From: Fibrobacter sp.
GTDB lineage: Bacteria > Fibrobacterota > Chitinivibrionia > Chitinivibrionales > Chitinispirillaceae
Assembly (NCBI GenBank): GCA_012523595.1
Contig: JAAYIG010000085.1
Coordinates: forward strand, 1-37,410
DNA length: 37,410 bases
Direction: 5' to 3'
Below the pieces are notes generated by a model. It did not search any database. It saw only the letters and a program-made list of their open reading frames with translations, and was not told where the DNA came from. Below, piece after piece: positions 8,378 to 16,835 of this stretch. The stretch's first letter is position 1. Each line of letters opens with the position of its first letter. The translations under genes were made by a program, and so were the position numbers.

Positions 8378-9445
8378 ATGGGAAACAGATTTTTTACAAT
8401 ACAGCAGATACTGGATGAGACGGATGGCAGAGCCGGAATAACGATCAGGTACACCGGAACTGGTGCTATGCTGTTCTCCGAATTCGGAGCGCGGCTTCTG
8501 GGACTTTTCCCCGACAAATCCGGTCTGAACCTGCTCTGGCTTGCACACGACCTGAGAGAAAAAATCGACAACTGCAGTTGGCTTACCGGTGGGGAAAGAT
8601 TGTGGATCGCCCCTCAAAGAGATTATTTCTTTGAGAACCCCCGTGATTTCGAGGGTTTCAGGGTCTCGCCGGAAATAGATCCCGGAGTATATAAACAAAA
8701 CGGGGATCTTCATTACGAAAACATCTTCTCACTGCTTGACTACATGAGGAACCGGATATACGCTGAAAGTCTGGCAAGCAGGCGTTTTCATCCAATCGCT
8801 GACCCATATTCCAGTGGTCTGCCCTATGCTGGTGTAAAGATAACCGATCACCTGTCAATCTCAAGCTCCGGCCTCGACCTCTGTCCCTGGTCAGTATCGA
8901 TGGTTAATTCATGCGGCCCGGAAAACCCCGGTACTGCGCTTTTCCCGGTCAGAAACAATCCCTCACTTCTCAGCTATTTCGATCCCGTTCCACCGGAAAG
9001 AGTATCACTGGAAAACGGCTACGCCCGCTTCCTTCTTGATTCCAGAATGCATCTGAAACTGGCGATAAATCCGGAAAATATTGTCTGGGAGAACCCTGCC
9101 AAGATCCTCTATGTCTCTCCTTTCCCGGACCGTCCCGAATGGTTCTGTGTCGTCAAGAGAAGTGATGATCTCCCCAGGAATCAGGATGAATGTGTGGATA
9201 TATCCATGAGTAACCCCACAGGGCCAAGGGGAGCAATCCAGGTATACAACAATCTTTCCGAAGATCACGAGAGACTCTGCTACGGGGAGATTGAACTGCA
9301 ACTAACAAAAGGCAGATCTGTTGACGGGAGGACCGTCAGCACGGCTACCCATGAACTGCTTGGTTACAGCGGAACCAGAGATGAAATACTGAATCTGGCT
9401 GGCAAGGTGCTAGGTATTGACTGCAAACCCGAGATTTACTGCTGA
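8378..9445 (+). CDS. Uncharacterised protein, possibly galactose-mutarotase-like fold
   Basis: 355 residues with no signal peptide and no membrane segment. The stretches GAMLFSEFGARLLGLFP and GGERLWIAPQRDYFFENP, followed by many short beta-strand-like segments and a late YGEIELQ, resemble the DUF4380/DUF6786 group of proteins with a galactose-mutarotase-like beta-sandwich. That assignment is a pattern impression, not a secure match. There is no Shine-Dalgarno sequence next to the ATG; the promoter at 8338-8366 suggests a near-leaderless mRNA. The 3' end overlaps the convergent cold-shock-like gene by ten bases. A carbohydrate-related role would fit the neighbouring deacetylase, but this is inference. 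Confidence 0.65.
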   Translation: MGNRFFTIQQILDETDGRAGITIRYTGTGAMLFSEFGARLLGLFPDKSGLNLLWLAHDLREKIDNCSWLTGGERLWIAPQRDYFFENPRDFEGFRVSPEIDPGVYKQNGDLHYENIFSLLDYMRNRIYAESLASRRFHPIADPYSSGLPYAGVKITDHLSISSSGLDLCPWSVSMVNSCGPENPGTALFPVRNNPSLLSYFDPVPPERVSLENGYARFLLDSRMHLKLAINPENIVWENPAKILYVSPFPDRPEWFCVVKRSDDLPRNQDECVDISMSNPTGPRGAIQVYNNLSEDHERLCYGEIELQLTKGRSVDGRTVSTATHELLGYSGTRDEILNLAGKVLGIDCKPEIYC

Positions 9446-9651
9446 TCGGATTCCGGAATTATATCCACAGCAAAGGGTCCCCTGGAAGTCCTTACAAGCC
9501 GGAATTTAACCAGTTGTCCCTCATTTACAATCCGGTAACCGGTCTTTCTGATCTCTCTGTAGGAAAAACGGATAACTCCAGGCTCACAGTCCGACTCAAT
9601 AAACCCGCAGCCAACTATATCATTGAAGAAGCGTACCCTTCCGTTCTGCAT
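9436..9651 (-). CDS. Divergent cold-shock-domain protein
   Basis: 71 residues with the order of strands of a CspA-type OB fold: GRVRFFNDIVGCGFIES (normal Csp: GxVKWFNxxKGFGFI), then VIRFSYREI (normal VFVHFSAI), GYRIVNEGQLVKFRLV and GPFAVDI. Csp proteins bind single-stranded RNA or DNA through the RNP1 and RNP2 aromatic residues. Here RNP1 is degraded (VGCGFI for KGFGFI) and RNP2 has Arg for His, so nucleic-acid binding may be altered. It starts eight bases after the mtnA stop and is probably cotranscribed with it; GAGAGCTGG just before the ATG may serve as ribosome-binding site. It overlaps the convergent upstream-strand gene by ten bases. Confidence 0.72.
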   Translation of the reverse strand: MQNGRVRFFNDIVGCGFIESDCEPGVIRFSYREIRKTGYRIVNEGQLVKFRLVRTSRGPFAVDIIPESDQQ

Positions 9652-9659
9652 ACCAGCTC

Positions 9660-10718
9660 TCAGCCCTTTTTTCCGAGTGCTTCTGCCAGATTCCTTTCGT
9701 AAGGAGGAGTGATTACCCCTTTGTCAGTGATAAAAGCACTGATCAGGTGAGACGGGGTAACATCAAAAGCGGGGTTATACACTTCTACGCCTGAAGGAGC
9801 GGTCTGCTTTCCAAATCCACAGGTTACCTCTTCAGGACCGCGTTCCTCGATAGGGATCTCTTTCCCTGTATGGAGCGAGAGATCAAAAGTGGAAAAAGGA
9901 GCTGCGACATAAAAAGGTATTCCATGAGCCCTTGCCAGAAGAGCGACTCCGTAGGTACCGATTTTGTTGGCTGTATCACCATTACTGGCAATCCTGTCAG
10001 CCCCCACAATCACCGCGTCAATTCTCCCTCCAGCCATCACCGATGCGGCCATGTTATCACAGATCAGAGTAACAGGAATTCCCGCCTGTGACAGCTCAAA
10101 AGTGGTGATTCTGGCACCCTGAAGCAGTGGACGGGTTTCATCTGCATAAACATTGAATGTTATTCCCTGCTCTGCTCCAACATAAACAGGAGCAAGTGCG
10201 GTTCCATACTCTGCCGTGGCCAGTCCTCCCGCATTGCAGTGTGTCAGAATTGTTTTTTTCCCTTTCAACAACTCCAATCCAGCCTCACCAATCGCCCGCC
10301 CGGTTCTCCTGTCCTCTTCAAGAATCTCGATTGCCTCACTTAAGATTCTATCTTTTGTTTCCTCTATAGAGGCGCCCTTTTCAATGCTCTGTTCTCCTGT
10401 ACGCTTAATTCTCTCCAGAGCCCAGAAGAGGTTTACTGCAGTGGGTCTGGAACCAGCGAGGTATGCAGCTTTACTGTTTAGATTTTCGATGAACTCCTGA
10501 GTTGATCCGCTTTCAGGAAAGTCCCTTATACCGAGGTAAAGGCCAAAAGCCGCTGCAATGCCAATGGCGGGTGCACCCCTGACCTTAAGCACCTTAATTG
10601 CATCGTACATGCTTTCAATGCAGTCTATTTTTTTATAATGCAACTCAAGAGGCAGTATTGTTTGATCTACAATGACTACAGAGTTTTCCTTCCACTCTAT
10701 AGTTTTAATCCGCGGCAT
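9660..10718 (-). CDS. mtnA: S-methyl-5-thioribose-1-phosphate isomerase
   Basis: 352 residues, the usual length. It converts methylthioribose-1-phosphate to methylthioribulose-1-phosphate in the methionine salvage pathway in the cytosol. Family marks are all present: KVRGAPAIGIAAAFG near the N-terminus, THCNAGGLAT with the catalytic Cys (about 160), GADRIASNGDTANKIGTY with the catalytic Asp (about 240), and FDVTPSHLISAFITDKGV at the end. GGGAGG lies eight bases before the ATG. No other salvage gene (mtnK, mtnB and so on) is in the window; the only partner is the cold-shock-like gene downstream. The preceding EF-G-like gene is separated by a strong terminator, so mtnA needs its own promoter in the 160-base gap. 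Confidence 0.95.
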   Translation of the reverse strand: MPRIKTIEWKENSVVIVDQTILPLELHYKKIDCIESMYDAIKVLKVRGAPAIGIAAAFGLYLGIRDFPESGSTQEFIENLNSKAAYLAGSRPTAVNLFWALERIKRTGEQSIEKGASIEETKDRILSEAIEILEEDRRTGRAIGEAGLELLKGKKTILTHCNAGGLATAEYGTALAPVYVGAEQGITFNVYADETRPLLQGARITTFELSQAGIPVTLICDNMAASVMAGGRIDAVIVGADRIASNGDTANKIGTYGVALLARAHGIPFYVAAPFSTFDLSLHTGKEIPIEERGPEEVTCGFGKQTAPSGVEVYNPAFDVTPSHLISAFITDKGVITPPYERNLAEALGKKG

Positions 10719-10753
10719 TTTTTTTTCCTCCCGGAGAATATAAATCTAAGTTG

Positions 10754-10780
10754 ATAATCCCTGAGTGACTTCAGGATTAT
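10754..10780 (-). promoter_or_regulatory. Inverted repeat upstream of mtnA, possible operator or leader hairpin
   Basis: ATAATCCCTGA (10754-10764) and TCAGGATTAT (10771-10780) are near-perfect complements with one extra C and a six-base centre. It lies 36-62 bases upstream of the mtnA start, where a repressor site or leader hairpin would act. It does not resemble a SAM riboswitch, which needs a much longer leader. Confidence 0.3.
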
Positions 10781-10878
10781 TACATTGGAACCCTTAAATC
10801 ACCTCTGATGTGTGAACTGCCTTCTGATGCTATCCAGAGAGGTATACGAAAAAACACCAGAAATAATCTTCACAGCAA

Positions 10879-10931
10879 TAAAAAAACTCACTTCGGACTG
10901 TTTATACCCACAGTTCATTCTGAAGTGAGTT
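10879..10931 (-). terminator. Rho-independent terminator of the EF-G-like gene
   Basis: On the minus strand AACTCACTTC and GAAGTGAGTT form a perfect 10-bp stem (10922-10931 with 10885-10894), with a further inner stem GAACTGT/ACAGTCC (one G-U pair), followed directly by a T-run (the A-run at 10879-10886 on the plus strand). It begins 18 bases past the stop codon at 10949. Confidence 0.88.
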
Positions 10932-10948
10932 GGTTTTACGGAACTCGA

Positions 10949-13036
10949 TTAATCGGAAGATTCCTCTTCCTTTTTGTGTGCCTCAATAATCTTTTTCGCC
11001 AGTTCAGCAGGAACAGGCTCATAGTGAGAAAATGCCTTTGTATAAAACCCTCTTCCCTGGGTAAGTGATCTCAGGGTCGTGGAGTAATTCTGAACCTCAG
11101 CTTCCGGAACTTTGGCGGTAATAGTCTGATTCTTGCCACTTGGACTCATTCCACCAATTTTCCCCCTGCGTGAAGACAGATCTCCCATGATGTCACCTGT
11201 ATACTCTTCAGGAACTGTGACTTTCAGTTCCACAACAGGTTCAAGAAGTATAGGCGATGCCATTTCAAAGGCTTTCTTAAAGACTTCGCGGCCGGCAATC
11301 TGGAAAGCTATATCTTTTGAGTCCACAGGATGTGTTTTTCCGTCAACCAGAGAGACTCTTACATCCACAATCGGATATCCGGCTAAAATACCCTCTTCAA
11401 GTTTGGCGTGTATGCCTTTATCAACACTGGGACGTAAAGACTGATCTATTACTCCGCCCACGATTTTATCGAGAAATTCGTAACCGCCACCACGAGGAAG
11501 CGGTTCCAGATCGATAAATACGCGTGCATACTGCCCTGCTCCACCCGACTGTTTCTTATGCGTATACTCGACATACTTTGCAGCCTTGGTAATGGTTTCT
11601 CTGTAGGAGATTTTGGGTGGCTTTTTATCCACTTCGACCTTAAAACGGTTTTTCAGGTTTTCCAGAATTACATCAATCTGAATATCGCCCATCGCAGAAA
11701 GGATAGATTGATGAATGTCCGGGTGGAATTTATAGGTAAAGCTGACGTCTTCCTCACGAAGTTTATTGAGCCCTACTGCTATCTTATCTTCATCACCCTT
11801 CTGCTTGGCTGATATTGCTACACTGACAAGTGGTTCCGGAAGATCAATAGGTGGGAACTTATACTTTACACTTTTATCCACCAGGGAATCATTGGTATGA
11901 GTGTCTTTTAATTTCAGGAGTCCTCCGATATCCCCGGCGACAATCTCTGTTGCATCGGTACGCTCCTTTCCTTTCAGGAAGTACATGTTACCGATACGTT
12001 CAGACATGCCTCTGGCAGTGTTCGACACATCAGAACCTGTTGTAAGTTTTCCGGAGAAAACCCTTGCCACGTTGATCTCACCGAGATGCTCCTCAGAGAT
12101 AGTTTTGAAGATAAATACTGCGAGAGGTCCTGATTCCTGGCAGGGTATGGTTTTGGTTTCCCCGTTCTCGGTAACCTCAACCTCTTTGCGGCTTTCTGCT
12201 GAGGGGCATAGATTTACAATTTTTGTAAGCAGTTGATCGATCCCGATATTCAGAAGAGCACTTCCGACGAGGAGTGGATGGACACTTCCGGAAGCAACGC
12301 CTTTTGCCAGTCCCGCTCTGAGTTCCTCGTCTGTCAACTCCCCTGCCTCAAAATACTTGTTCATGAGATCTTCATCTGTTTCAGCGACAGACTCCATCAG
12401 TGACTGCCTCAGAGAATCGACAATGTCTTTCATATCAGCAGGAATTTCGATTTTATTTCCGATGCCATTTCCATCGCGGGTATATTCATAAGCTTCCCTG
12501 GCAACCAGGTCAACTACACCCTTAAAAGAAGCTCCGGCGGAGATCGGAATAACCAGAGGTGCGACACTGGTTCCATAGGCTGATTTGACTGCATCCAGAG
12601 TTTTCTGAAAATCGGCATTTTCCTTGTCCATTCCGTTTACAAAAAACATTCTCGGAAGTCCGGAACCATCTACATACGAGGAAACCAGTTCGGTGCCGAC
12701 CTGAATTGCATCAACCGCATCAACCAGAATAATAGCTGTTTCCACAACTCTGAGAGCTGCTTTTGCATCATTGAGAAAATCCAGGAATCCTGGAGTGTCA
12801 AGAAAATTGATTTTATTATCTTTCCATTCGCAAAACCCCACATGCATCGAAATGGTCATTTTCCGTTCTTTTTCGTCGCTCCTGTTGTCGAAGATACTAC
12901 TGCCATTATCGACTTTGCCCAGTTTGGAGGTGGATTTGGAGGTGAAACAGGCAGCCTCCAGGAGGCTTGTTTTTCCTACACCACCATGAGAGAGAAGACA
13001 GACATTTCGAATCGATCCGGCCTGATATTTTTTCAT
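10949..13036 (-). CDS. Elongation factor G-like GTPase (EF-G paralogue)
   Basis: 695 residues, full EF-G length, with all five EF-G domains recognisable. G1 is SHGGVGKTSL (16-25) rather than AHIDAGKTT, switch I ends DEKERKMTISM rather than ERGITI, G3 is DTPGFLDF, and G4 reads VNGMDKE (about 131-137) where EF-G has NKMD. The C-terminal half has VEYTHKKQSGGAGQYARV (domain IV) and VPEEYTGDIMGDLSSRRGKI (domain V). These differences match the EF-G-like/EF-G2 group, which is distinct from the main fusA and whose role is not settled; some members act in recycling or slow translocation. GGAGG precedes the ATG. It has its own promoter (13139-13167) and terminator, so it is monocistronic. Confidence 0.9.
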   Translation of the reverse strand: MKKYQAGSIRNVCLLSHGGVGKTSLLEAACFTSKSTSKLGKVDNGSSIFDNRSDEKERKMTISMHVGFCEWKDNKINFLDTPGFLDFLNDAKAALRVVETAIILVDAVDAIQVGTELVSSYVDGSGLPRMFFVNGMDKENADFQKTLDAVKSAYGTSVAPLVIPISAGASFKGVVDLVAREAYEYTRDGNGIGNKIEIPADMKDIVDSLRQSLMESVAETDEDLMNKYFEAGELTDEELRAGLAKGVASGSVHPLLVGSALLNIGIDQLLTKIVNLCPSAESRKEVEVTENGETKTIPCQESGPLAVFIFKTISEEHLGEINVARVFSGKLTTGSDVSNTARGMSERIGNMYFLKGKERTDATEIVAGDIGGLLKLKDTHTNDSLVDKSVKYKFPPIDLPEPLVSVAISAKQKGDEDKIAVGLNKLREEDVSFTYKFHPDIHQSILSAMGDIQIDVILENLKNRFKVEVDKKPPKISYRETITKAAKYVEYTHKKQSGGAGQYARVFIDLEPLPRGGGYEFLDKIVGGVIDQSLRPSVDKGIHAKLEEGILAGYPIVDVRVSLVDGKTHPVDSKDIAFQIAGREVFKKAFEMASPILLEPVVELKVTVPEEYTGDIMGDLSSRRGKIGGMSPSGKNQTITAKVPEAEVQNYSTTLRSLTQGRGFYTKAFSHYEPVPAELAKKIIEAHKKEEESSD

Positions 13037-13138
13037 GTATCCTCCATAGAAGTTCTGCTAATTAAATTCGAAAACCTGGAAAAAAACTGATTTTCAGCCG
13101 TATTTGCAGAGGGATCTCTGAAAAAGGCAAGATTTATT

Positions 13139-13167
13139 AATATATAAATACGCCATTACCCGTGCAA
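13139..13167 (-). promoter_or_regulatory. Promoter of the EF-G-like gene
   Basis: On the minus strand TTGCAC (13162-13167), exactly 17 bases, TATATT (13139-13144). It is about 100 bases upstream of the start codon and just downstream of the tRNA-Ala terminator. Confidence 0.6.
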
Positions 13168-13253
13168 GAAATCACATCTTTATTTTAAACGCTCAAGTTG
13201 GGTGATGTTTATTGTGGTATAGCCAATGATGGGTTTTTTCCGGAGGAATAAAC

Positions 13254-13297
13254 AAAAAACCCCCGAAATTGTCTTTGACAAATCCAGGGGATTTTTT
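13254..13297 (-). terminator. Terminator after tRNA-Ala
   Basis: CCCCTGGATTTGTC pairs with GACAATTTCGGGGG (two G-U pairs, one mismatch) around a three-base loop, flanked by A6 and T6. It begins five bases after the end of tRNA-Ala. The symmetric A and T runs would let it work in both directions. Confidence 0.85.
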
Positions 13298-13301
13298 GTT
13301 A

Positions 13302-13374
13302 TGGAGCTGGACGGGTTCGAACCGACGACCCTCAGACTGCCAGCCTGATGCTCTCCCAACTGAGCTACAGCCCC
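13302..13374 (-). tRNA. tRNA-Ala (anticodon GGC)
   Basis: 73 bases on the minus strand, CCA not encoded. The acceptor stem GGGGCTG/CAGCTCC contains the G3-U70 wobble pair, the classical alanine identity element. D arm GCTC/GAGC, anticodon loop CTGGCAG with anticodon GGC, T loop TTCGAAC. The T stem has a U-U mismatch at 50-64, otherwise the cloverleaf is regular. It has its own promoter twelve bases upstream and a terminator directly downstream. Confidence 0.96.
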
Positions 13375-13386
13375 TAAAGTCTATTA

Positions 13387-13415
13387 AAAATACAATCCTC
13401 AAAAGTAGGAGTCAA
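13387..13415 (-). promoter_or_regulatory. Promoter of tRNA-Ala
   Basis: On the minus strand TTGACT (13410-13415), exactly 17 bases, TATTTT (13387-13392). Transcription would start about six bases before the mature tRNA, so the tRNA is its own unit rather than the tail of the glnS transcript. Confidence 0.6.
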
Positions 13416-13433
13416 GCAGTGATAAATCATTCC

Positions 13434-15146
13434 TCACTTCCCCCCCCGCTTCATTATTTTTGCCCATTCATCCTTAAGAGTAACGGTGCGATTAAAAACC
13501 GGCTGACCAGGCCTGGAATCCGGGTCAACGCAGAAATAACCGATGCGCTCAAACTGAAAGCGTTCTCCGGGCTTTGCCTCAGAGAGGGATTGTTCCACTT
13601 TGCAGGAATTACGAATTTTCAGAGAATCAGGATTGAGATTGAGCATGAAATTACCCTCAGGCGCATCATCAGGATCCTCTTTGCTGAACAGTTTTTCATA
13701 AAGCCTTACCTCTGCATCAACAGCATGTGCCTCTGAGACCCAGTGAAGAGTCGCCTTCGGAGAACGTCCATCAGGTGCAGATCCTCCGCGGGTAGCAGGA
13801 TCGTAGGTACAGCGGAGTTCTATAATCTCCCCTGTGGCTGGATCTTTCACCACTTCCTTACAAGTAATAAAGTAAGCGTACCTCAGTCTGACCTCACGGC
13901 CCGGAGCAAGCCTGAAGAATTTTTTCGGCGGTTCCTCCATGAAATCACCACGCTCGACATACAGAGTCTTTGAGAACGGAACCTTCCTTGTTCCCATCGA
14001 GGGGTCTTCAGGATTGTTTACAGCCTCAAGTAGTTCCACCTGCCCTTCGGGGTAATTCTCAATCACCACCTTCAGAGGTTCAAGGACAGCCATGGCCCTG
14101 AGTGCTCTTTTATTGAGATCCTCTCTCAGGCAGTGTTCAAGAAGAGCGTAATCGACAATACTATCACGTTTAGCGACTCCGATACGCTCACAGAAATTTC
14201 TTATCGACTCTGGAGTAAACCCTCTTCTGCGTAAACCCGAGAGTGTTGGCATCCTGGGATCATCCCAGCTGCTCACCACCTCATCCTTTACTAACTGCAG
14301 AAGCTTCCGTTTGCTCATTACAGTGTATGTGAGGTTGAGTCTGGCGAATTCGATCTGCCTGGGGTGATGAATCTTGAGCTGATCAAGGAACCAGTCGTAA
14401 AGCGGACGATGGTCTTCGTATTCAAGAGAACAGAGTGAGTGAGTGACTTTTTCTATTGAGTCTTCGAGGCCATGAGCCCAGTCATACATGGGATAGATAA
14501 CCCATTTTGTACCTGTACGGGGATGCGGTGCTTTCTTAATGCGATACATTACCGGATCGCGCATGTTGATATTGGGATGAGCCATATCGATTTTAGCCCT
14601 CAATACCTTCTCCCCCTCATCAAACTCCCCTCTGGCCATGCGCTCGAAAAGATCGAGGTTTTCCTCAACAGTTCTGTTACGGTAAGGACTCTCTCTTCCC
14701 GGTTCTGTCAGGGTACCTCTGTACTGACGGATCTCCTCTGCGTTGAGATCATCTACATAGGCCTTTCCATCCTTTATCAACTGTATAGCCCAGTTGTACA
14801 TCTGTTCGAAATATTCGGAGGCAAAATAGATCCTCTCTCCCCAGTCAAAGCCCAGCCAGCGCACATCATTTTCTATGGCATCGATGTACTCCTGCTCCTC
14901 TTTTGCAGGATTGGTGTCGTCAAATCTGAGATGGCACTCACCATTGAACTCCTCAGCCATTCCGAAATCGATGCAGATTGCCTTTGCATGCCCGATGTGT
15001 AAATACCCGTTGGGCTCAGGAGGAAAGCGGGTCACTATTCTTTCCCACTTGCCGGCACTCAGTTCCTCTTTAATAATTTCCCTGATAAAATTAGCCGTTT
15101 GTGCAGGAGGCTGTACATTTGATCCATTGCTTATAGAATTATCCAT
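13434..15146 (-). CDS. glnS: Glutaminyl-tRNA synthetase
   Basis: 570 residues from the ATG at 15146. It charges tRNA-Gln with glutamine in the cytosol. Class I marks: [18 protein letters not shown] with HIGH at about 50-53, the KMSKS equivalent VMSKRKL (about 285), the GlnRS-specific [12 protein letters not shown] and [12 protein letters not shown], and a two-barrel C-terminal anticodon domain. Length matches GlnRS of E. coli type (about 554). A longer frame to 15194 exists, but the 15146 ATG has AGGTGG at proper distance and overlaps the gltX stop by eight bases, so coupled translation is likely. Direct GlnRS means the cell need not rely on Glu-tRNA-Gln amidation for glutamine. Confidence 0.95.
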   Translation of the reverse strand: MDNSISNGSNVQPPAQTANFIREIIKEELSAGKWERIVTRFPPEPNGYLHIGHAKAICIDFGMAEEFNGECHLRFDDTNPAKEEQEYIDAIENDVRWLGFDWGERIYFASEYFEQMYNWAIQLIKDGKAYVDDLNAEEIRQYRGTLTEPGRESPYRNRTVEENLDLFERMARGEFDEGEKVLRAKIDMAHPNINMRDPVMYRIKKAPHPRTGTKWVIYPMYDWAHGLEDSIEKVTHSLCSLEYEDHRPLYDWFLDQLKIHHPRQIEFARLNLTYTVMSKRKLLQLVKDEVVSSWDDPRMPTLSGLRRRGFTPESIRNFCERIGVAKRDSIVDYALLEHCLREDLNKRALRAMAVLEPLKVVIENYPEGQVELLEAVNNPEDPSMGTRKVPFSKTLYVERGDFMEEPPKKFFRLAPGREVRLRYAYFITCKEVVKDPATGEIIELRCTYDPATRGGSAPDGRSPKATLHWVSEAHAVDAEVRLYEKLFSKEDPDDAPEGNFMLNLNPDSLKIRNSCKVEQSLSEAKPGERFQFERIGYFCVDPDSRPGQPVFNRTVTLKDEWAKIMKRGGK

Positions 15147-16629
15147 TTTCTTTTTCCACCTGTGCTGTTGATTTGCTGATAAATTCGATTGCACGTTCTA
15201 TTCTTCGTAAAACGGTTTCCTTGCCCAGTGTCTGCATCAGTTCAAACAGACCAGGGCCAAAGCTGATTCCGCTGACCGCAAGCCGTGTGGAATGGATCAG
15301 TTTTCCGGAAGAGATTCCCGATTTAGCGGCAAGGTCTCTATACAGGGCCTCGAGTTTCTCATGTGAAAAGTCATCCTGAACCGAAAGAGCAGATTTGATC
15401 TTATTCAGGTTTTGCAAAGAATCCGGAGTAAAGGTTTTTCTGGCCGCTTTTTCCTCATAGGATTCCGGGTCTTTGAAGAAATAGGATGAATTATCGATAA
15501 GTTCCGTAACACGTTTTGATCTTCCCTTGAGCAGATCTATTATTTGAAGCAGCCATGGATCATCGGAGGTCTTTTCAGATGATACATAACCCCTCTCTTT
15601 CCATACAGGGAGTACTTCTTCTGCAAGGGAACGGGAATCTCTCTCGGCCATGTAAAGACCGTTCATCCATTCCAGCTTTTTCTCATCCAGTACCGAGGCT
15701 TTCGGAGAGACCTGTTCAAGGGAGAATGCCTTGATAAGTTCCTCACGGCTCATTTTTTCCCGATCATCACCCGGGGCCCATCCAAGGAATGCCAGGAAGT
15801 TAAACAAAGCCTCAGGAAGGTACCCGGCGTTTTTATAATCCATAACAGAGGCTGCACCTTTTCTCTTGGAGAGCTTGCCACCATCAGGGGAAAGGATCAC
15901 CGGAAGATGGGCAAAAACAGGCGCATCCCACCCGAAGGCTTCATAGAGCAGGACATGACGGGGTGTTGATGCAATCCACTCATCACCGCGAAGCACATGT
16001 GAGATTGCCATGAGGTGATCATCAACCACATTTGCCATGTGATAGGTAGGAAAACCGTCGGATTTTATCAGTACCAGATCGTCAAGGACATCGCTGCTGT
16101 ACTCGATTTTACCTCTGATACCATCTTCGAAAGCGACTGTTCTTCCGGAGGGGATTTTAAAACGGATCACATACGGCGTACCGGCATCAAGGAGTTTCTT
16201 CTCCTCTTCTGGAGAAAGATTACGGCATTTGCGGTCATAGCCGGCGTTCTGTTTTGTCTTCTCCTGCTCGGCTCTTAATTGCGAAAGTCTCTCAGGAGTA
16301 CAGAAACAGCGGTAAGCGTGTCCGCTGTCCAGAAGTATCTGAGCGTGTTTTCTGTAGATATCAAGTCTCTGAGATTGAATATAGGGGCCGTATTCTCCCG
16401 GAGCCTCAGGTCCCTCATCCCACTGAAGTCCCAACCATCTGAGACTCTCATAGATCTCCTTGAGAGCATCTGCCACAAAACGGCTTCTATCGGTATCTTC
16501 GATTCTCAGGATGAAAGTACCCCCATGGTGACGGGCAAAAAGGTAGTTAAACAGAGCACTTCTGGCCCCACCTACATGGAGGTAGCCAGTGGGTGAAGGA
16601 GCAAAACGAACTCGTACCGGCTTATTCAT
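15139..16629 (-). CDS. gltX: Glutamyl-tRNA synthetase
   Basis: 496 residues. It charges tRNA-Glu. Motifs: [21 protein letters not shown] (HIGH variant HVGG), [10 protein letters not shown], and the KMSKS equivalent [13 protein letters not shown] (about 250), followed by the helical anticodon-binding domain. The ATG at 16629 is preferred over the in-frame TTG at 16635 because AAGGA lies ten bases upstream of the ATG but only four from the TTG. It is first in a two-gene unit with glnS and divergent from the pseudokinase gene. The Cys cluster CFCTPERL-x33 region (about 100-140) keeps only part of the zinc motif seen in some GluRS enzymes. Confidence 0.95.
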   Translation of the reverse strand: MNKPVRVRFAPSPTGYLHVGGARSALFNYLFARHHGGTFILRIEDTDRSRFVADALKEIYESLRWLGLQWDEGPEAPGEYGPYIQSQRLDIYRKHAQILLDSGHAYRCFCTPERLSQLRAEQEKTKQNAGYDRKCRNLSPEEEKKLLDAGTPYVIRFKIPSGRTVAFEDGIRGKIEYSSDVLDDLVLIKSDGFPTYHMANVVDDHLMAISHVLRGDEWIASTPRHVLLYEAFGWDAPVFAHLPVILSPDGGKLSKRKGAASVMDYKNAGYLPEALFNFLAFLGWAPGDDREKMSREELIKAFSLEQVSPKASVLDEKKLEWMNGLYMAERDSRSLAEEVLPVWKERGYVSSEKTSDDPWLLQIIDLLKGRSKRVTELIDNSSYFFKDPESYEEKAARKTFTPDSLQNLNKIKSALSVQDDFSHEKLEALYRDLAAKSGISSGKLIHSTRLAVSGISFGPGLFELMQTLGKETVLRRIERAIEFISKSTAQVEKENG

Positions 16630-16835
16630 TTTCAAATGTTCCTTTCAGGTTCAGGAGTCTAAAAATACGTTTTTATTTGGTATTTCGGGATTTTTTTATG
16701 AAATGCGGGTTTAAGAGATGCAGGACACGTCTGCACATTTTCCAGATGGAACGGATTTTGAAGCAATGTTAAACAGAGCAAGGAGCCCGCGTTAAGGAAA
16801 GAGAGTTTCGGCATGTAAAGGCGTGCGGAGGCAAT

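Noticed and set aside
10719-10878. SAM riboswitch before mtnA
   Set aside because: The space between terminator and start is only about 160 bases and shows just one short inverted repeat, with no multi-helix layout or terminator.
13193-13402. Minus-strand 69-residue frame running through tRNA-Ala
   Set aside because: The GCSSVGRASGWQSEGRRFEPVQ-like peptide is the familiar spurious product of reading a tRNA; no ribosome site and it spans the tRNA and its terminator.
13302-15146. tRNA-Ala as part of the glnS transcript only
   Set aside because: A promoter with consensus-like boxes and exact 17-base spacing lies directly before the tRNA.
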